Part shown: one piece after another, positions 27,713 through 37,543 of the stretch
Layout: every line of letters begins with the position of its first letter
How positions within the stretch are numbered: the stretch's first letter is position 1
Source of the DNA: Arthrobacter sp. Bz4
GTDB lineage: Bacteria > Actinomycetota > Actinomycetes > Actinomycetales > Micrococcaceae
Length of the DNA stretch: 64,000 nt
Assembly: GCF_003075455.1 (NCBI RefSeq)
Contig: NZ_QDAE01000008.1
Location: 1-64,000 of the forward strand
Reading direction: 5' to 3'
Notes under the pieces: model-generated
Seen by the model: the letters and a program-made list of their open reading frames with translations, nothing else
Told to the model about the DNA's origin: nothing
The model's database searches: none
Made by a program: the position numbers and the translations under genes

Positions 27713-28471
27713 ATGCCCCGCGGCGGCCCACGTCTGCACGACACCCGGCGAGTCCACCTCGCCGGCGGCTACCTGGACGGTGGTGCGCAGTACGACCGGG
27801 TCCGGCCCGGGTATCCCACCGACATTGTTGACTGGCTGATTCCCACCGGCGCGTCCGCCGCAGCCGACGTCGGCGCGGGCACCGGAATCTTCACCGCAGA
27901 ACTCGTGAGGTGTGGGCTGAAGGTGACCGCCGTCGACCCCTCGGCGGACATGCTGGGGGTCCTTAGCACCAAGCTCCCCGCTGTGGTCGCTGTCGTCGGG
28001 ACCGCCGAGGCCACCGGCCTGCCAGCTTCCTCGGTCAATCTGGTAACCATGGCGCAAGCCTGGCACTGGGTTGATCCGGTGGCAGCCACCACGGAGGCTG
28101 CACGGATCCTCACACCGGGAGGCCGCCTGGGACTGATCTGGAATCAGTTGGATGTTTCTTTGCCGTGGGTGCACCGGCTTAGCCGGATCATGCATGCCGG
28201 AGATGTCTACAAACCGGATCATCGGCCGGCGATTGGACGGGAGTTCGGGGCGCTTGAACAGCGATCGGCGCGGTGGGCGCAGCCGCTGGGCACCTCAGAT
28301 ATCGTCGACCTCGCCAAATCCAGAAGTTACTACCGTCGGGCGGGTCCAGAGATTCGGGCCAGGGTCGAGGCCAACCTCGACTGGTACCTCCACGAACATC
28401 TGGGATTCGCCGCCGATGCTCAGGTGGAGTTGCCGTACTTCACCCATTCCTGGCGGGCAGACCGCTTGTAA
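27713..28471 (+). CDS. Class I SAM-dependent methyltransferase
   Basis: A 252-residue methyltransferase. Motif I is ADVGAGTGIFTAEL near residue 55, acidic motif II is VTAVDPSADML, and a motif IV-like region reads MAQAWHWVDP. The layout (DGGAQYDRVRPGYP near the start) is common to a broad group with untested substrates. AGGAG lies nine bases before the ATG and a -10-like TAGGCT near 27673. Placement after a SAM-IV-controlled gene suggests, without proof, that both respond to SAM economy. Confidence 0.87.
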   Translation: MPRGGPRLHDTRRVHLAGGYLDGGAQYDRVRPGYPTDIVDWLIPTGASAAADVGAGTGIFTAELVRCGLKVTAVDPSADMLGVLSTKLPAVVAVVGTAEATGLPASSVNLVTMAQAWHWVDPVAATTEAARILTPGGRLGLIWNQLDVSLPWVHRLSRIMHAGDVYKPDHRPAIGREFGALEQRSARWAQPLGTSDIVDLAKSRSYYRRAGPEIRARVEANLDWYLHEHLGFAADAQVELPYFTHSWRADRL

Positions 28472-28496
28472 GAAGACCGGAACACTGTTGCTAAGG

Positions 28497-28521
28497 CATG
28501 CCAATGAGTTAGATTTAGGTA
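28497..28521 (+). promoter_or_regulatory. Promoter and possible MntR operator of the manganese-type ABC operon
   Basis: TAGATT (28510-28515) lies five bases before the ATG at 28521, a leaderless spacing. Immediately upstream, GGCATGCC (about 28496-28503) is an 8-bp perfect palindrome with AT-rich flanks. A DtxR-family regulator ends this operon, so an autoregulatory site is plausible, but the match to a known MntR box was not established. Confidence 0.4.
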
Positions 28522-29429
28522 TGCCGAAACTTTTCGTTCCGTTGGTTCTTCTTCTCGTACTGGCACTCACCGGCTGCGGTGCCAGCCCGGCCGTGCAGGC
28601 GAGGCCAGCCGACGACGATGACCGCCCGCTGGTGCTGACCACCTTCACTGTGCTCGCGGATCTGGCAGATCAGGTGGGCGGCGGGCACGTCAGGGTTGAT
28701 TCCATCACCAAAATCGGCGCTGAAATCCACGGCTACGACCCGACGCCGTCGGACCTGGTCAACGCTCAGGACGCCGATCTGATTCTCGACAACGGTCTGG
28801 GCCTTGAGCGCTGGTTTGAACGCTTCCTGCTTTCGGTGGATGCCCCGCGCGCGGTCCTCTCCGACGGCGTCGAGCCGGTCGACATTCGCTCTGGCGCCTA
28901 CAACGGACTGCCTAACCCCCATGCCTGGATGTCCCCCGCCGCTGCGCAGATCTACGTTGACAACATCGTGGTGGCCCTGACGGACCTGAGCCCACCGCAT
29001 GCCAACGATTTTGAAGCCAACGGATCCCGTATCAAGGCCGAACTGCAGTCCATGCTTGACGAGCTACGCGCTGCCTTCGCCGACACCTCAACCCCTGCCC
29101 TGGTCACCTGTGAGGGGGCCTTCTCCTATCTGGCGCGGGACGCGGGACTCGACGAGTCATTCATCTGGCCGGTCAACTCTGACGCTGAGGGCACACCGCG
29201 GCAGATCAGAGAGGTGATCGGTTTTGTCCAAACCAACGAGGTCCCGACCGTCTTCTGCGAATCGACTGTCAATCCGTCGGCGCAGGAGCAGGTTGCGTTG
29301 GCCACGGGCGCGGAACTGGCCGGGCCGCTGTACGTCGACTCGCTGTCCGGTCCGCAAGGCCCGGTTCCCACCTTCCTCGACCTCCTCCGGTACGACATCA
29401 AAGTAATTACTGAAGGGCTGGCCCCATGA
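28521..29429 (+). CDS. Manganese/zinc ABC transporter substrate-binding lipoprotein
   Basis: A 302-residue cluster-9 binding protein. The lipobox is ALTGC near residue 16-20. Metal ligands are suggested by EIHGYDPTPSDL, NPHAWMSPA and CEGAFSYLARD, the last resembling the EGAF Glu region of manganese binders such as PsaA/MntC. Unlike ZnuA in this window it has no His-rich loop. With a DtxR/MntR-type regulator in the operon, manganese is the favoured metal; zinc or iron remain possible. The ATG at 28521 is chosen because the long in-frame upstream extension overlaps the methyltransferase. Confidence 0.88.
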   Translation: MPKLFVPLVLLLVLALTGCGASPAVQARPADDDDRPLVLTTFTVLADLADQVGGGHVRVDSITKIGAEIHGYDPTPSDLVNAQDADLILDNGLGLERWFERFLLSVDAPRAVLSDGVEPVDIRSGAYNGLPNPHAWMSPAAAQIYVDNIVVALTDLSPPHANDFEANGSRIKAELQSMLDELRAAFADTSTPALVTCEGAFSYLARDAGLDESFIWPVNSDAEGTPRQIREVIGFVQTNEVPTVFCESTVNPSAQEQVALATGAELAGPLYVDSLSGPQGPVPTFLDLLRYDIKVITEGLAP

Positions 29430-30247
29430 CCTCATCCGTTCCACCGCAGGCCGTCACGCCGGGAACCGAGGCGGTTGCGGCCATCTCTGTCTCCGGCCTC
29501 ACCGTCAGCTACAACGAGGTGCGGGCACTGAGCGACGTCGACCTCAATCTGGCGAAAGCGCGCATCTGCGGGCTGATCGGCGTCAACGGGTCAGGCAAGT
29601 CAACCCTGTTCAAATGCCTGATGGGGCTGGTCCAGCCGCAGTCCGGCGCCGTTGCGATTTTCGGCAAAGACCAGCGCACCGCCCGGCGTAGCAACCTCGT
29701 GGCCTATGTCCCCCAATCCGAGGACGTCGACTGGACCTTCCCCCTCTCGGTGGGCGACGTCGTCCTGATGGGCCGCTACGGCCGAATGCCGCCGTCCCGC
29801 CGCGCCAGCCGTGCGGACCGCGACGCGGTCGACGCCGCACTGGAGCGGGTCGGCCTGACCCAGCAACGCAACCGGCAGATCGGCGAATTGTCCGGCGGGC
29901 AGAAGAAGCGCGCCTTTGTTGCCCGCAGCATCGCCCAGGACGCGCAGCTACTGCTCCTCGATGAACCGTTCGCGGGAGTGGACAGGACCAGCGAAGCCAC
30001 GCTGGTCAGTCTGCTCCAGGAACTCAGGGACGAGGGACGGACCGCTCTCATCTCCACCCACGACCTCGCCGGGATCCCCGAGCTCTGCGACGAAGCGGTA
30101 CTGCTGCACAACCGGGTCCTCGCGCATGGGCCGCCCTCCGAGGTGCTGACCCATGAGTTGTTGGCTCTCGCGTTCGGGCCGCTACCCACGGCAGGTGGCG
30201 CCTCTCGTCCCCGACCCGCACCCGCACCCGCACCCGAAGAAAGTTAG
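29426..30247 (+). CDS. Manganese-type ABC transporter ATP-binding protein
   Basis: A 273-residue ABC ATPase. Walker A is GVNGSGKST near residue 52, the signature LSGGQKKR, Walker B LLLLDEPFAGVD and the switch His ISTHDL. It has a Pro/Ala-rich C-terminal tail (PRPAPAPAPEES). The start overlaps the binding-protein gene by four bases (ATGA). It powers metal import with the next gene's permease. Confidence 0.92.
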   Translation: MTSSVPPQAVTPGTEAVAAISVSGLTVSYNEVRALSDVDLNLAKARICGLIGVNGSGKSTLFKCLMGLVQPQSGAVAIFGKDQRTARRSNLVAYVPQSEDVDWTFPLSVGDVVLMGRYGRMPPSRRASRADRDAVDAALERVGLTQQRNRQIGELSGGQKKRAFVARSIAQDAQLLLLDEPFAGVDRTSEATLVSLLQELRDEGRTALISTHDLAGIPELCDEAVLLHNRVLAHGPPSEVLTHELLALAFGPLPTAGGASRPRPAPAPAPEES

Positions 30248-30255
30248 ACCACGCC

Positions 30256-31185
30256 ATGGAAGTCCTCAATTTCCTCACCGAGCCGCTGCAATACGGCTTC
30301 CTGACCCGCGCCCTGATCGTCACTGTCTGCGCGGCGGTCGTCGCGTCGGTGCTGTCCTGCTGGCTCATCCTGATGGGCTGGTCGCTGATGGGCGACGCCG
30401 TTTCCCACGCGGTGCTGCCAGGCGTCGCCCTGGCCTACATCATCGGCATCCCCTTCTCCATCGGCGCCTTCGTGTTCGGGGCCGGGGCGGTTGCGCTGAT
30501 CGGGCTGGTGAAGTCGACCACCAAGCTCAAGTCGGACACCGTCATTGGGGTGGTTTTCACCGGACTTTTCGCCTTGGGGCTCGCAATTGTGTCCCGTACT
30601 CCCTCCCAGGTTGACCTGATGCATATTCTGTTTGGGAACGTGCTGGGTGTAACCAACGGGGAACTGTGGCAGGTGGTCGTCCTTGGCGTGCTGACCCTCG
30701 CCATCGTCCTGTACAAACGCCGCGACCTCACACTCTTTGCCTTTGACCGCACGCATGCGCACGTGATCGGGCTGAATACCCGGGCGCTCTCCACCCTGCT
30801 GCTGGGTCTCCTGGCGCTGAGCGTCGTCGTCGGCCTGCAGGCGGTGGGAATCATCCTGGTGGTGGCCATGCTCATCACCCCCGGCGCCACAGCCTTCCTG
30901 CTGACCCGCAGCTTCGACCGGATGCTGATTATCGCCTCGAGCCTCACCGCGGCCGCGTCGGTCGCCGGCATCTACGCCAGCTATTACCTGGACATCTCGA
31001 CCGGTGCTGCCGTGGTGCTGTCCCAGTCGCTGGTCTTCGTCCTGGTGTATCTCTTTGCCCGGCGAACCGGGGTCCTCTGGCAGGCGGCAAGCCGGCGTCG
31101 GTTGCGCCGCTACTCCTCACAGGAAAACCACACCCGGACTCGGAGAATCAACACCACTGGCGTCCCCACGAGAAGTGAGACCTGA
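30256..31185 (+). CDS. Manganese-type ABC transporter permease
   Basis: A 309-residue ABC-3 family permease with about eight to nine membrane segments. Visible are CWLILMGWSLMGDAVSHAVLPG, the conserved early loop, and LQAVGIILVVAMLITPGATAFLL near residue 200. The tail (about 280-309) is basic and hydrophilic. It lies eight bases after the ATPase gene and one base ahead of the regulator gene, all apparently one operon. Confidence 0.91.
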   Translation: MEVLNFLTEPLQYGFLTRALIVTVCAAVVASVLSCWLILMGWSLMGDAVSHAVLPGVALAYIIGIPFSIGAFVFGAGAVALIGLVKSTTKLKSDTVIGVVFTGLFALGLAIVSRTPSQVDLMHILFGNVLGVTNGELWQVVVLGVLTLAIVLYKRRDLTLFAFDRTHAHVIGLNTRALSTLLLGLLALSVVVGLQAVGIILVVAMLITPGATAFLLTRSFDRMLIIASSLTAAASVAGIYASYYLDISTGAAVVLSQSLVFVLVYLFARRTGVLWQAASRRRLRRYSSQENHTRTRRINTTGVPTRSET

Positions 31186-31186
31186 G

Positions 31187-31927
31187 ATGGCACAACGGAC
31201 AGCTTCGGCGCTTAGCGCCGGGTCAACGAGCGTTCAGGACTATGTGAAGGTCATCTATACCTTCACTGAATGGCAGGATCGGCCAATAACCGCCTCGCAG
31301 CTTGCGGCCCGACTGTCGGTAGCCAATTCCTCGGCATCGGAAATGGTCCGCAAGCTGATGGATCTGGGCCTGGTGAGCCATGAGCCCTACAGCTCAGTCG
31401 AGCTGACCGCAGATGGGCTGCATCTGGCGTTGACGATGGTACGCCGTCACCGTCTTCTGGAGACCTTCCTGGTGAACGAACTGGGCTATCAGTGGGACGA
31501 GGTTCATGACGAGGCGGAACTGTTGGAGCACACTGTCTCCGACACGTTCATCGAACGCCTCGACCGGAAGCTTGGGCATCCCGGGAGAGACCCGCACGGG
31601 GATCCGATCCCCACCGCCGACGGGAAGATCACCCTGCCGAACGCCCATGCGCTGGAGGAGCTCGACGACGGGCACCGCGGCCGTATCACCCGGATCAGCG
31701 ACGCAAATCCGGAGCTGCTCCGGTTCCTCGCCGCTGAATCCATTGCCCTTGACTCTCCCGTGCAGGTCCTCCAGCGGAAACCGTTCGGAGGCCCCTTGGT
31801 GGTCAGCGTCGGCGATACGGGCACCGCAAGGACTTTCGATTTCGGCGAAGAGCTGACGACTTCGCTGTGGATTGAGACTGATCAGGTTCATGCCGGATGC
31901 CGCCTGCCCGAAGCGGCGGTCCGCTAG
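31187..31927 (+). CDS. mntR: DtxR/MntR-family metal-dependent regulator
   Basis: A 246-residue regulator. The N-terminal winged helix (about 15-75) includes SQLAARLSVANSSASEMVRKL; the dimerisation/metal domain (about 76-150) includes MVRRHRLLETFLV; an SH3-like FeoA domain makes the C-terminus. In the family, bound Mn2+ or Fe2+ activates repression. Being the last gene of a manganese-type ABC operon suggests a manganese sensor, though an IdeR-like iron role is not excluded. The ATG at 31187 lies one base after the permease stop. Its own stop overlaps the convergent crcB stop by four bases. Confidence 0.88.
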   Translation: MAQRTASALSAGSTSVQDYVKVIYTFTEWQDRPITASQLAARLSVANSSASEMVRKLMDLGLVSHEPYSSVELTADGLHLALTMVRRHRLLETFLVNELGYQWDEVHDEAELLEHTVSDTFIERLDRKLGHPGRDPHGDPIPTADGKITLPNAHALEELDDGHRGRITRISDANPELLRFLAAESIALDSPVQVLQRKPFGGPLVVSVGDTGTARTFDFGEELTTSLWIETDQVHAGCRLPEAAVR

Positions 31928-32309
31928 CCCCCGACTAGGAGCGCACCGATGGCGACGCCAGCCGCAGCGGCAAGGAGCGCCAACGTGGCTGTCCCCAGCC
32001 CGTTGACGACGGCACTCCTCAACTGGCCGCTCTGGATCAGCCTGGCCGTTTCGACACTCGCGGTGCTGAACGTGGTGAAGCCGCCGAGAAATCCGACGCC
32101 CACGATGAGCTCTGCTGCCAGGGGGACCTGCTCGCCGAGGGCCAGCCCGCCCAGCAGCCCCAGCAACCCCGAGCCCAGGATGTTGATGGCCACGGTGCTC
32201 CAGGGGATCGCCGTCGCGAACCGGGCCCGGATGGTGCCGTCGAGCATGAACCGCGCGACGCACCGGTGCCGCCTGCAACACCAACCAGCAGGATCAAAAG
32301 TACACTCAC
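31924..32309 (-). pseudogene. crcB: Fluoride channel CrcB (Fluc), second copy, frameshifted as read
   Basis: The restored protein is about 128 residues, four-helix Fluc family, with GTIRARF, TLxxN-like AINILGSGLLG and GFCTT-like VGFLGGFTTFSTAS. It starts at GTG 32309 (MSVLLILLVGVAGGTGA), then leaves the frame near 32260; the rest lies in another frame to 31924. One missing base at about 32259-32261 repairs it (GGTGC to GGTGCC, for example). Fluc channels export fluoride as dual-topology dimers, and paired genes often form heterodimers, so both copies may be needed. Start overlaps the stop of the first copy by four bases. A sequencing indel is likely. Confidence 0.85.
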
Positions 32310-32797
32310 GGGAGGTCCATCTCCGACCTGGTGTCAGGCCGGCCCTGTCTACCTCTGGCAACCGCTGCACCCACGCCAATCCCGGCGAAACTCAGCAGGA
32401 CTCCCCCCAGGAGACTGACTGCGACGTACGCGGCGGCGAACCCGCTGGCGCCGTCTGCGGCCAAGACGATGGCTTCCAGGGCAAACGCACTGTAGGTGGT
32501 GAATCCCCCAAGGAACCCTGTTCCCAACAGAAGCCGCACCATCAGGTACCCGCCACGGTCCGGACCGGTACGTAGCAGGCCCTCCAGTAACAGGCCCAGC
32601 AGGAATGACCCGCCCAGATTGATTGCCAGGGTGGGTAGCGGCAGGTCCTGCGGGGATGGAACCACCCCATTCAGCCAGACTCGGCACAGCGTACCCGCCA
32701 CACCTCCGGCGAACACCAGGGCAATGAATGTCACGCGCCGGTGGGGCGGCCGGTCCATGACGACCGCGGACGGCTCACCCTGATCTGGTTTGGACAC
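32306..32797 (-). CDS. crcB: Fluoride channel CrcB (Fluc), first copy
   Basis: A 163-residue, four-helix Fluc protein with an N-terminal cytoplasmic extension. Family motifs: GGVAGTLCRVWLN, LAINLGGSFLLG and LLGTGFLGGFTTYSAF. It lets fluoride leave the cell. The GTG at 32797 (MSKPDQ) is preferred over a TTG at 32824 because AGGT lies eight bases upstream and because the earlier start would fall in the riboswitch hairpin. A fluoride riboswitch lies directly upstream. Confidence 0.92.
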   Translation of the reverse strand: MSKPDQGEPSAVVMDRPPHRRVTFIALVFAGGVAGTLCRVWLNGVVPSPQDLPLPTLAINLGGSFLLGLLLEGLLRTGPDRGGYLMVRLLLGTGFLGGFTTYSAFALEAIVLAADGASGFAAAYVAVSLLGGVLLSFAGIGVGAAVARGRQGRPDTRSEMDLP

Positions 32798-32803
32798 AGC
32801 GCA

Positions 32804-32833
32804 CCTGCCTCTATCGAGTGTCAAAGGCAGGAA
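32804..32833 (-). promoter_or_regulatory. Expression platform of the fluoride riboswitch
   Basis: The last aptamer strand, CCTGCCT, can instead pair with AGGCAGG, which overlaps the Shine-Dalgarno region of crcB about 8 bases before GTG 32797. The two structures exclude each other, so fluoride binding would free the ribosome site: a translational ON switch. This is read from complementarity only. Confidence 0.7.
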
Positions 32834-32890
32834 CCATCAGCCATGGTGGCGGTTCGGGCAGCGCCCCGGCGGGATCCATCGCCGTAGCCT
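32825..32890 (-). ncRNA. Fluoride riboswitch (crcB motif)
   Basis: On the minus strand the aptamer shows GGCGATGGATCCCGCC, then GAACCGCC, a GCC-accat-GGC hairpin, and GGCTGATGGTTCCTGCC, matching the crcB motif in order. P1 pairs GGAUCC with GGUUCC (five of six), and the GGCG/CGCC pseudoknot is possible. It lies directly upstream of the two crcB genes. Fluoride binding should raise expression. Confidence 0.9.
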
Positions 32891-33025
32891 CGACTATATC
32901 GGATTGCCAGTTGGACCCGGTAGGCGGTCCAGCATTAGCCGTCAGCAATTCGAGGATGCAATGATCACTATCAGCACAAGTTGTTCCACCCCATCTACCC
33001 GCACCCATCTAGCCAAAGGTTCCAC

Positions 33026-34126
33026 ATGACAACGCTGGGGATCGAAGAAGAGTACCTCCTGCTGGACCCGGCCTCGGGGTTGCCGGTGTACCGGGCCAAC
33101 GAGGTGCAAGCCCTTTTGGAACAGTCGCCCACGATAGAGGCGGAGGACGTTCAGCGTGAACTCCTCAGTTGCCAGATCGAGACTGCCACCCCTGTCTGTC
33201 ATACCCTGACCGAGGCCGAAGAGTCCTTGCTGCACTTCCGCCGCCGGATCTCGGCCGCCGCCCGGAAGGCTGGCGTGCGGGCCACCGGCTCGGCCACCGC
33301 TCCACGCATTGAATCGGCGTACCCCACCCTGACCGATAACCAGCGCTACCACCAGCTGCGTGAAAGCGCCCGAGGCATTGTGGCGGATCAGTTTGTCAAC
33401 GGGCTTCATGTGCACGTGGGAATCCCTGACAAGGAGAGCGGCGTGCAGGCGCTCAACCGGATCCGGCCATGGCTGCCGGTCATCACCGCCCTCAGCACCA
33501 ATTCGCCGTATTGGCTGGACCGGGACAGCGGCTTCGCCAGTTGGCGGGTGATCCATTACCGTAGGTGGCCGATTCAGGGATGCCCACCAGTCTTCGCCGA
33601 CGCGGCCGACTATGAACGTCGCATCGAACGACTGGTGGCGACCGGGGTGATCATCGACCGCGGGGTGCTGACCTGGATGGCCCGCCTGTCGGATGCGTAT
33701 CCCACCCTGGAGGTCCGGACCGGCGACGCCCAGCTGGAGGCCCAGGACTCGGTGCTGCTGGCTGCCCTGGTCAGGGGTCTCGTGTCGACGGCGGTCCGCG
33801 ACGCCGAAGCCGGACTACCTTTCCTGGATCCCGACCCGGAGCTGCTCGACGCCGCCATGTGGCAGGCGGCCAGGCACGGGCTCGCCGCAGACCTGGTCGA
33901 TCTGGGAACCGGAACCTTGATTCCTGCACGCGAACAGATGGGCCGGCTGCTAGCCTACACGGCGGATGCTATCGAGACGGAGGGCGATACCGAGTGGGTT
34001 GCCGCGGGACTGGACACGGTCTGGGCACGCGGTACGGGGGCCGAGCGCCAACGCCAGGCGATGGAAACCGGCGGCATGGCGTCCCTGTTGGAACTCTACA
34101 GCTCGGCGTTGACCGCCGAACGCTAA
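33026..34126 (+). CDS. YbdK-type carboxylate-amine ligase (glutamate-cysteine ligase 2 family)
   Basis: A 366-residue ATP-grasp-like ligase of the GCS2/YbdK family. Motifs: LGIEEEYLLLDP at the N-terminus, VNGLHVHVGIPD near residue 125 and LSTNSPYW near residue 155. YbdK has weak glutamate-cysteine ligase activity; true substrates of most members are unknown. The ATG at 33026 gives the typical start; an upstream TTG would add 15 atypical residues. A second paralogue lies at 42596-43726. Its stop overlaps the convergent YdeI-like gene by four bases. Confidence 0.9.
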   Translation: MTTLGIEEEYLLLDPASGLPVYRANEVQALLEQSPTIEAEDVQRELLSCQIETATPVCHTLTEAEESLLHFRRRISAAARKAGVRATGSATAPRIESAYPTLTDNQRYHQLRESARGIVADQFVNGLHVHVGIPDKESGVQALNRIRPWLPVITALSTNSPYWLDRDSGFASWRVIHYRRWPIQGCPPVFADAADYERRIERLVATGVIIDRGVLTWMARLSDAYPTLEVRTGDAQLEAQDSVLLAALVRGLVSTAVRDAEAGLPFLDPDPELLDAAMWQAARHGLAADLVDLGTGTLIPAREQMGRLLAYTADAIETEGDTEWVAAGLDTVWARGTGAERQRQAMETGGMASLLELYSSALTAER

Positions 34127-34614
34127 CCCGGCTTCTGGTTTGCCCTGCCCTCGGCCAACCGTTGCAGTGTCCTGTTGATCCGCGCCTCACGGGTGGCCTG
34201 ACGTTTCGCTGACGCGATCCACAGCGCATACTCGCGCTGACGTGAATAGGAGAGGGCTCGAAATGCATCCTCTGCGCCGCCAGCCGTGAGGGCTGCCGAC
34301 ACATCATCGGCAAGTTCAACGACCCGTTCGCTGGTGTCGAGTGTCAGCGACACCCTCACCGTATCGCCCGTGGTTTTGCCGATTTCCGTTTGCACATCCG
34401 ATCGGACCAGGAGCAGATGGCCGTCACTGTAGGTGACCAGCGAACCGCGGTAACCGATGCCGTCGAACGCGGCCCTGACCGGGATCCTCCCGCTCGCACC
34501 GAACGTTTCGGGCACGCTATGGGGGAACTGAACAAACGATGCCGACCCAGCTACGGTTGAGCGCTGGATGACGGCATCGAACTCGATGGGGCCAGGATCT
34601 CGAAAGTGGGCCAT
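34123..34614 (-). CDS. DUF1905 / YdeI-like (OmpD-associated) protein
   Basis: A 163-residue protein. The first part (about 10-95) is a DUF1905-type beta barrel (FDAVIQRS, IPVRAAFDGIGYRGSLV), and the second (about 105-155) is the YdeI/OmpD-associated helix region with FRALSYSRQREYALWIASAKR. Family members are widespread, small and cytoplasmic, and their function is not established. Its stop codon overlaps the YbdK gene's stop. Confidence 0.87.
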   Translation of the reverse strand: MAHFRDPGPIEFDAVIQRSTVAGSASFVQFPHSVPETFGASGRIPVRAAFDGIGYRGSLVTYSDGHLLLVRSDVQTEIGKTTGDTVRVSLTLDTSERVVELADDVSAALTAGGAEDAFRALSYSRQREYALWIASAKRQATREARINRTLQRLAEGRANQKPG

Positions 34615-34636
34615 TCCAGAAGCTTAGCGAACTCGT

Positions 34637-36364
<1,728 letters not shown>

Positions 36365-36368
36365 GGGG

Positions 36369-36593
36369 TTAGCGCCCTTCGTTCCGGCGGACCATTCCAA
36401 CAATGAGGCAGATCAATCCCACTGCCAATGGAATCAGGGTGTACAGGGTGTGGGTTCCGCCGACAAAGCTCATGTAGAAAATGAAAATGAAGGATCCGAT
36501 CACCAGAATCAGCCCGGTGTTGACCAGGAAGCGACCTCGATTGGGCGGCGGCAGGGGGGGAAGCCAGGGTGGTGGATCGTCCGTCCAGTTCAT
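36369..36593 (-). CDS. Small two-helix membrane protein
   Basis: A 74-residue protein with a Pro-rich cytoplasmic start (PPPWLPPLPPPN), two hydrophobic helices (about 24-44 and 48-66) and a basic end (VRRNEGR). It is four bases ahead of the alpha-glucosidase gene, so they are probably cotranscribed. I do not recognise a named family, and no function is proposed. Confidence 0.75.
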   Translation of the reverse strand: MNWTDDPPPWLPPLPPPNRGRFLVNTGLILVIGSFIFIFYMSFVGGTHTLYTLIPLAVGLICLIVGMVRRNEGR

Positions 36594-36648
36594 ACCGTCA
36601 GTCTACGTCCGGCTGGCGGTGACCCAGCGCGACTGCCGGTGTTAACGA

Positions 36649-36682
36649 CAAAACGTCCCTCCCCCAAAGGGTAGGGACGTTT
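36649..36682 (-). terminator. Terminator downstream of ssrA
   Basis: A 10-bp stem (36651-36660 with 36673-36682) with an inner CCC/GGG pairing; on the minus strand it ends in ACGTTTTGTC. It lies about 19 bases after the mature tmRNA 3' end. Confidence 0.8.
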
Positions 36683-36700
36683 AGCCGTCGGGCTGTTTCG

Positions 36701-37068
36701 TGGAGATGGCGGGAATTGAACCCGCGTCCGATGCAGTGTAGTCAGGGCTTCTCCGGGCGCAGTTTGCGTCGGTTTTTCTCAGCTTCAGCAGTTCTGCAAA
36801 CAGACTGCTGCCAAGCTCAGTTACATAAGAGTCCCCCGGAAACCTGTAACAAGTTTCAGGAGCAGTGGCCCTCTAAATGACGCCAGGATCCGGGACGAGA
36901 GCATTCCCGGGCTGACGGACTTGGTCTTACTGCTTAGGCAGCGAGAGCGAAGTCAGTGCGTTTTTGTTCGGCACTTATATTTTAACAAGGAGCGTTAACG
37001 AGATAGCCTTGTAAATCCTCGGCCCGCTTCCCCTGTCGCGACTAACATCGTCGAAACCTGTCATCCCC
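36701..37068 (-). ncRNA. ssrA: Transfer-messenger RNA (tmRNA)
   Basis: The tRNA-like ends are clear: 5' GGGGATG pairs with 3' CATCTCC (one G-U pair), followed by encoded CCA at 36701-36703, and the T arm GGGTTCAATTCCC is intact. The tag reading frame encodes AEQKRTDFALAA followed by TAA, the typical hydrophobic LAA degradation end. Pseudoknot regions lie after the tag. tmRNA with SmpB frees stalled ribosomes and marks the truncated proteins for proteolysis. smpB is a short distance upstream on the same strand. Length is about 368 nt. Confidence 0.97.
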
Positions 37069-37168
37069 GTGTGTAGTTATCAATGTACTTCTCCCCGAAT
37101 TGCTTCGGGTCTACCAGTATAACGCACCCTCCCCAGCGATGTATTCCCGGGTCGGCCCCACGTCTGGA

Positions 37169-37540
37169 CTAGAGGGTAATCCCGAACATGACAATGGGCG
37201 ACTGCCACAGGGTGACTACCACAAACGACACGGCCACGAAGGCGAGGCCCAGCGCGGCGAGGGCGGTTGTCGCTGCCTGCTTGCGCTTGAAACTCCACCA
37301 GAACACCAGGATGTTCATGAGTACCAGCAACGGCGCCACCCAGATGATCAGTTGGGCCAGGTACAGGTAGATCAGGAAGAAGAACGGGATCAATGCGAAA
37401 ATGCCCACCGGAACGATTGCCAGCAAAAGCAGCAGATCGATCAGGGCGACCAGCGTGACCCACCAGGGTCGACGGTAGCGCAGTTCTGATACGTCGGGAT
37501 CCTCCCTGGGTTCCTGCGCATCCCAGAAAACGTCGCTCAT
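37169..37540 (-). CDS. Small polytopic membrane protein between smpB and ssrA
   Basis: A 123-residue protein with a polar N-terminus (about 1-24) and three to four hydrophobic segments (about 27-48, 50-80, and 90-120). No family is recognised. It starts three bases after the smpB stop, so it should be on the same message, immediately before the ssrA gene. The location may be structural rather than functional; no role in trans-translation is claimed. Confidence 0.75.
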   Translation of the reverse strand: MSDVFWDAQEPREDPDVSELRYRRPWWVTLVALIDLLLLLAIVPVGIFALIPFFFLIYLYLAQLIIWVAPLLVLMNILVFWWSFKRKQAATTALAALGLAFVAVSFVVVTLWQSPIVMFGITL

Positions 37541-37543
37541 ACC

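Noticed and set aside
28152-28520. An N-terminal extension of the Mn-type binding protein.
   Set aside because: It lies within the methyltransferase gene in another frame and would hide the lipoprotein signal peptide.
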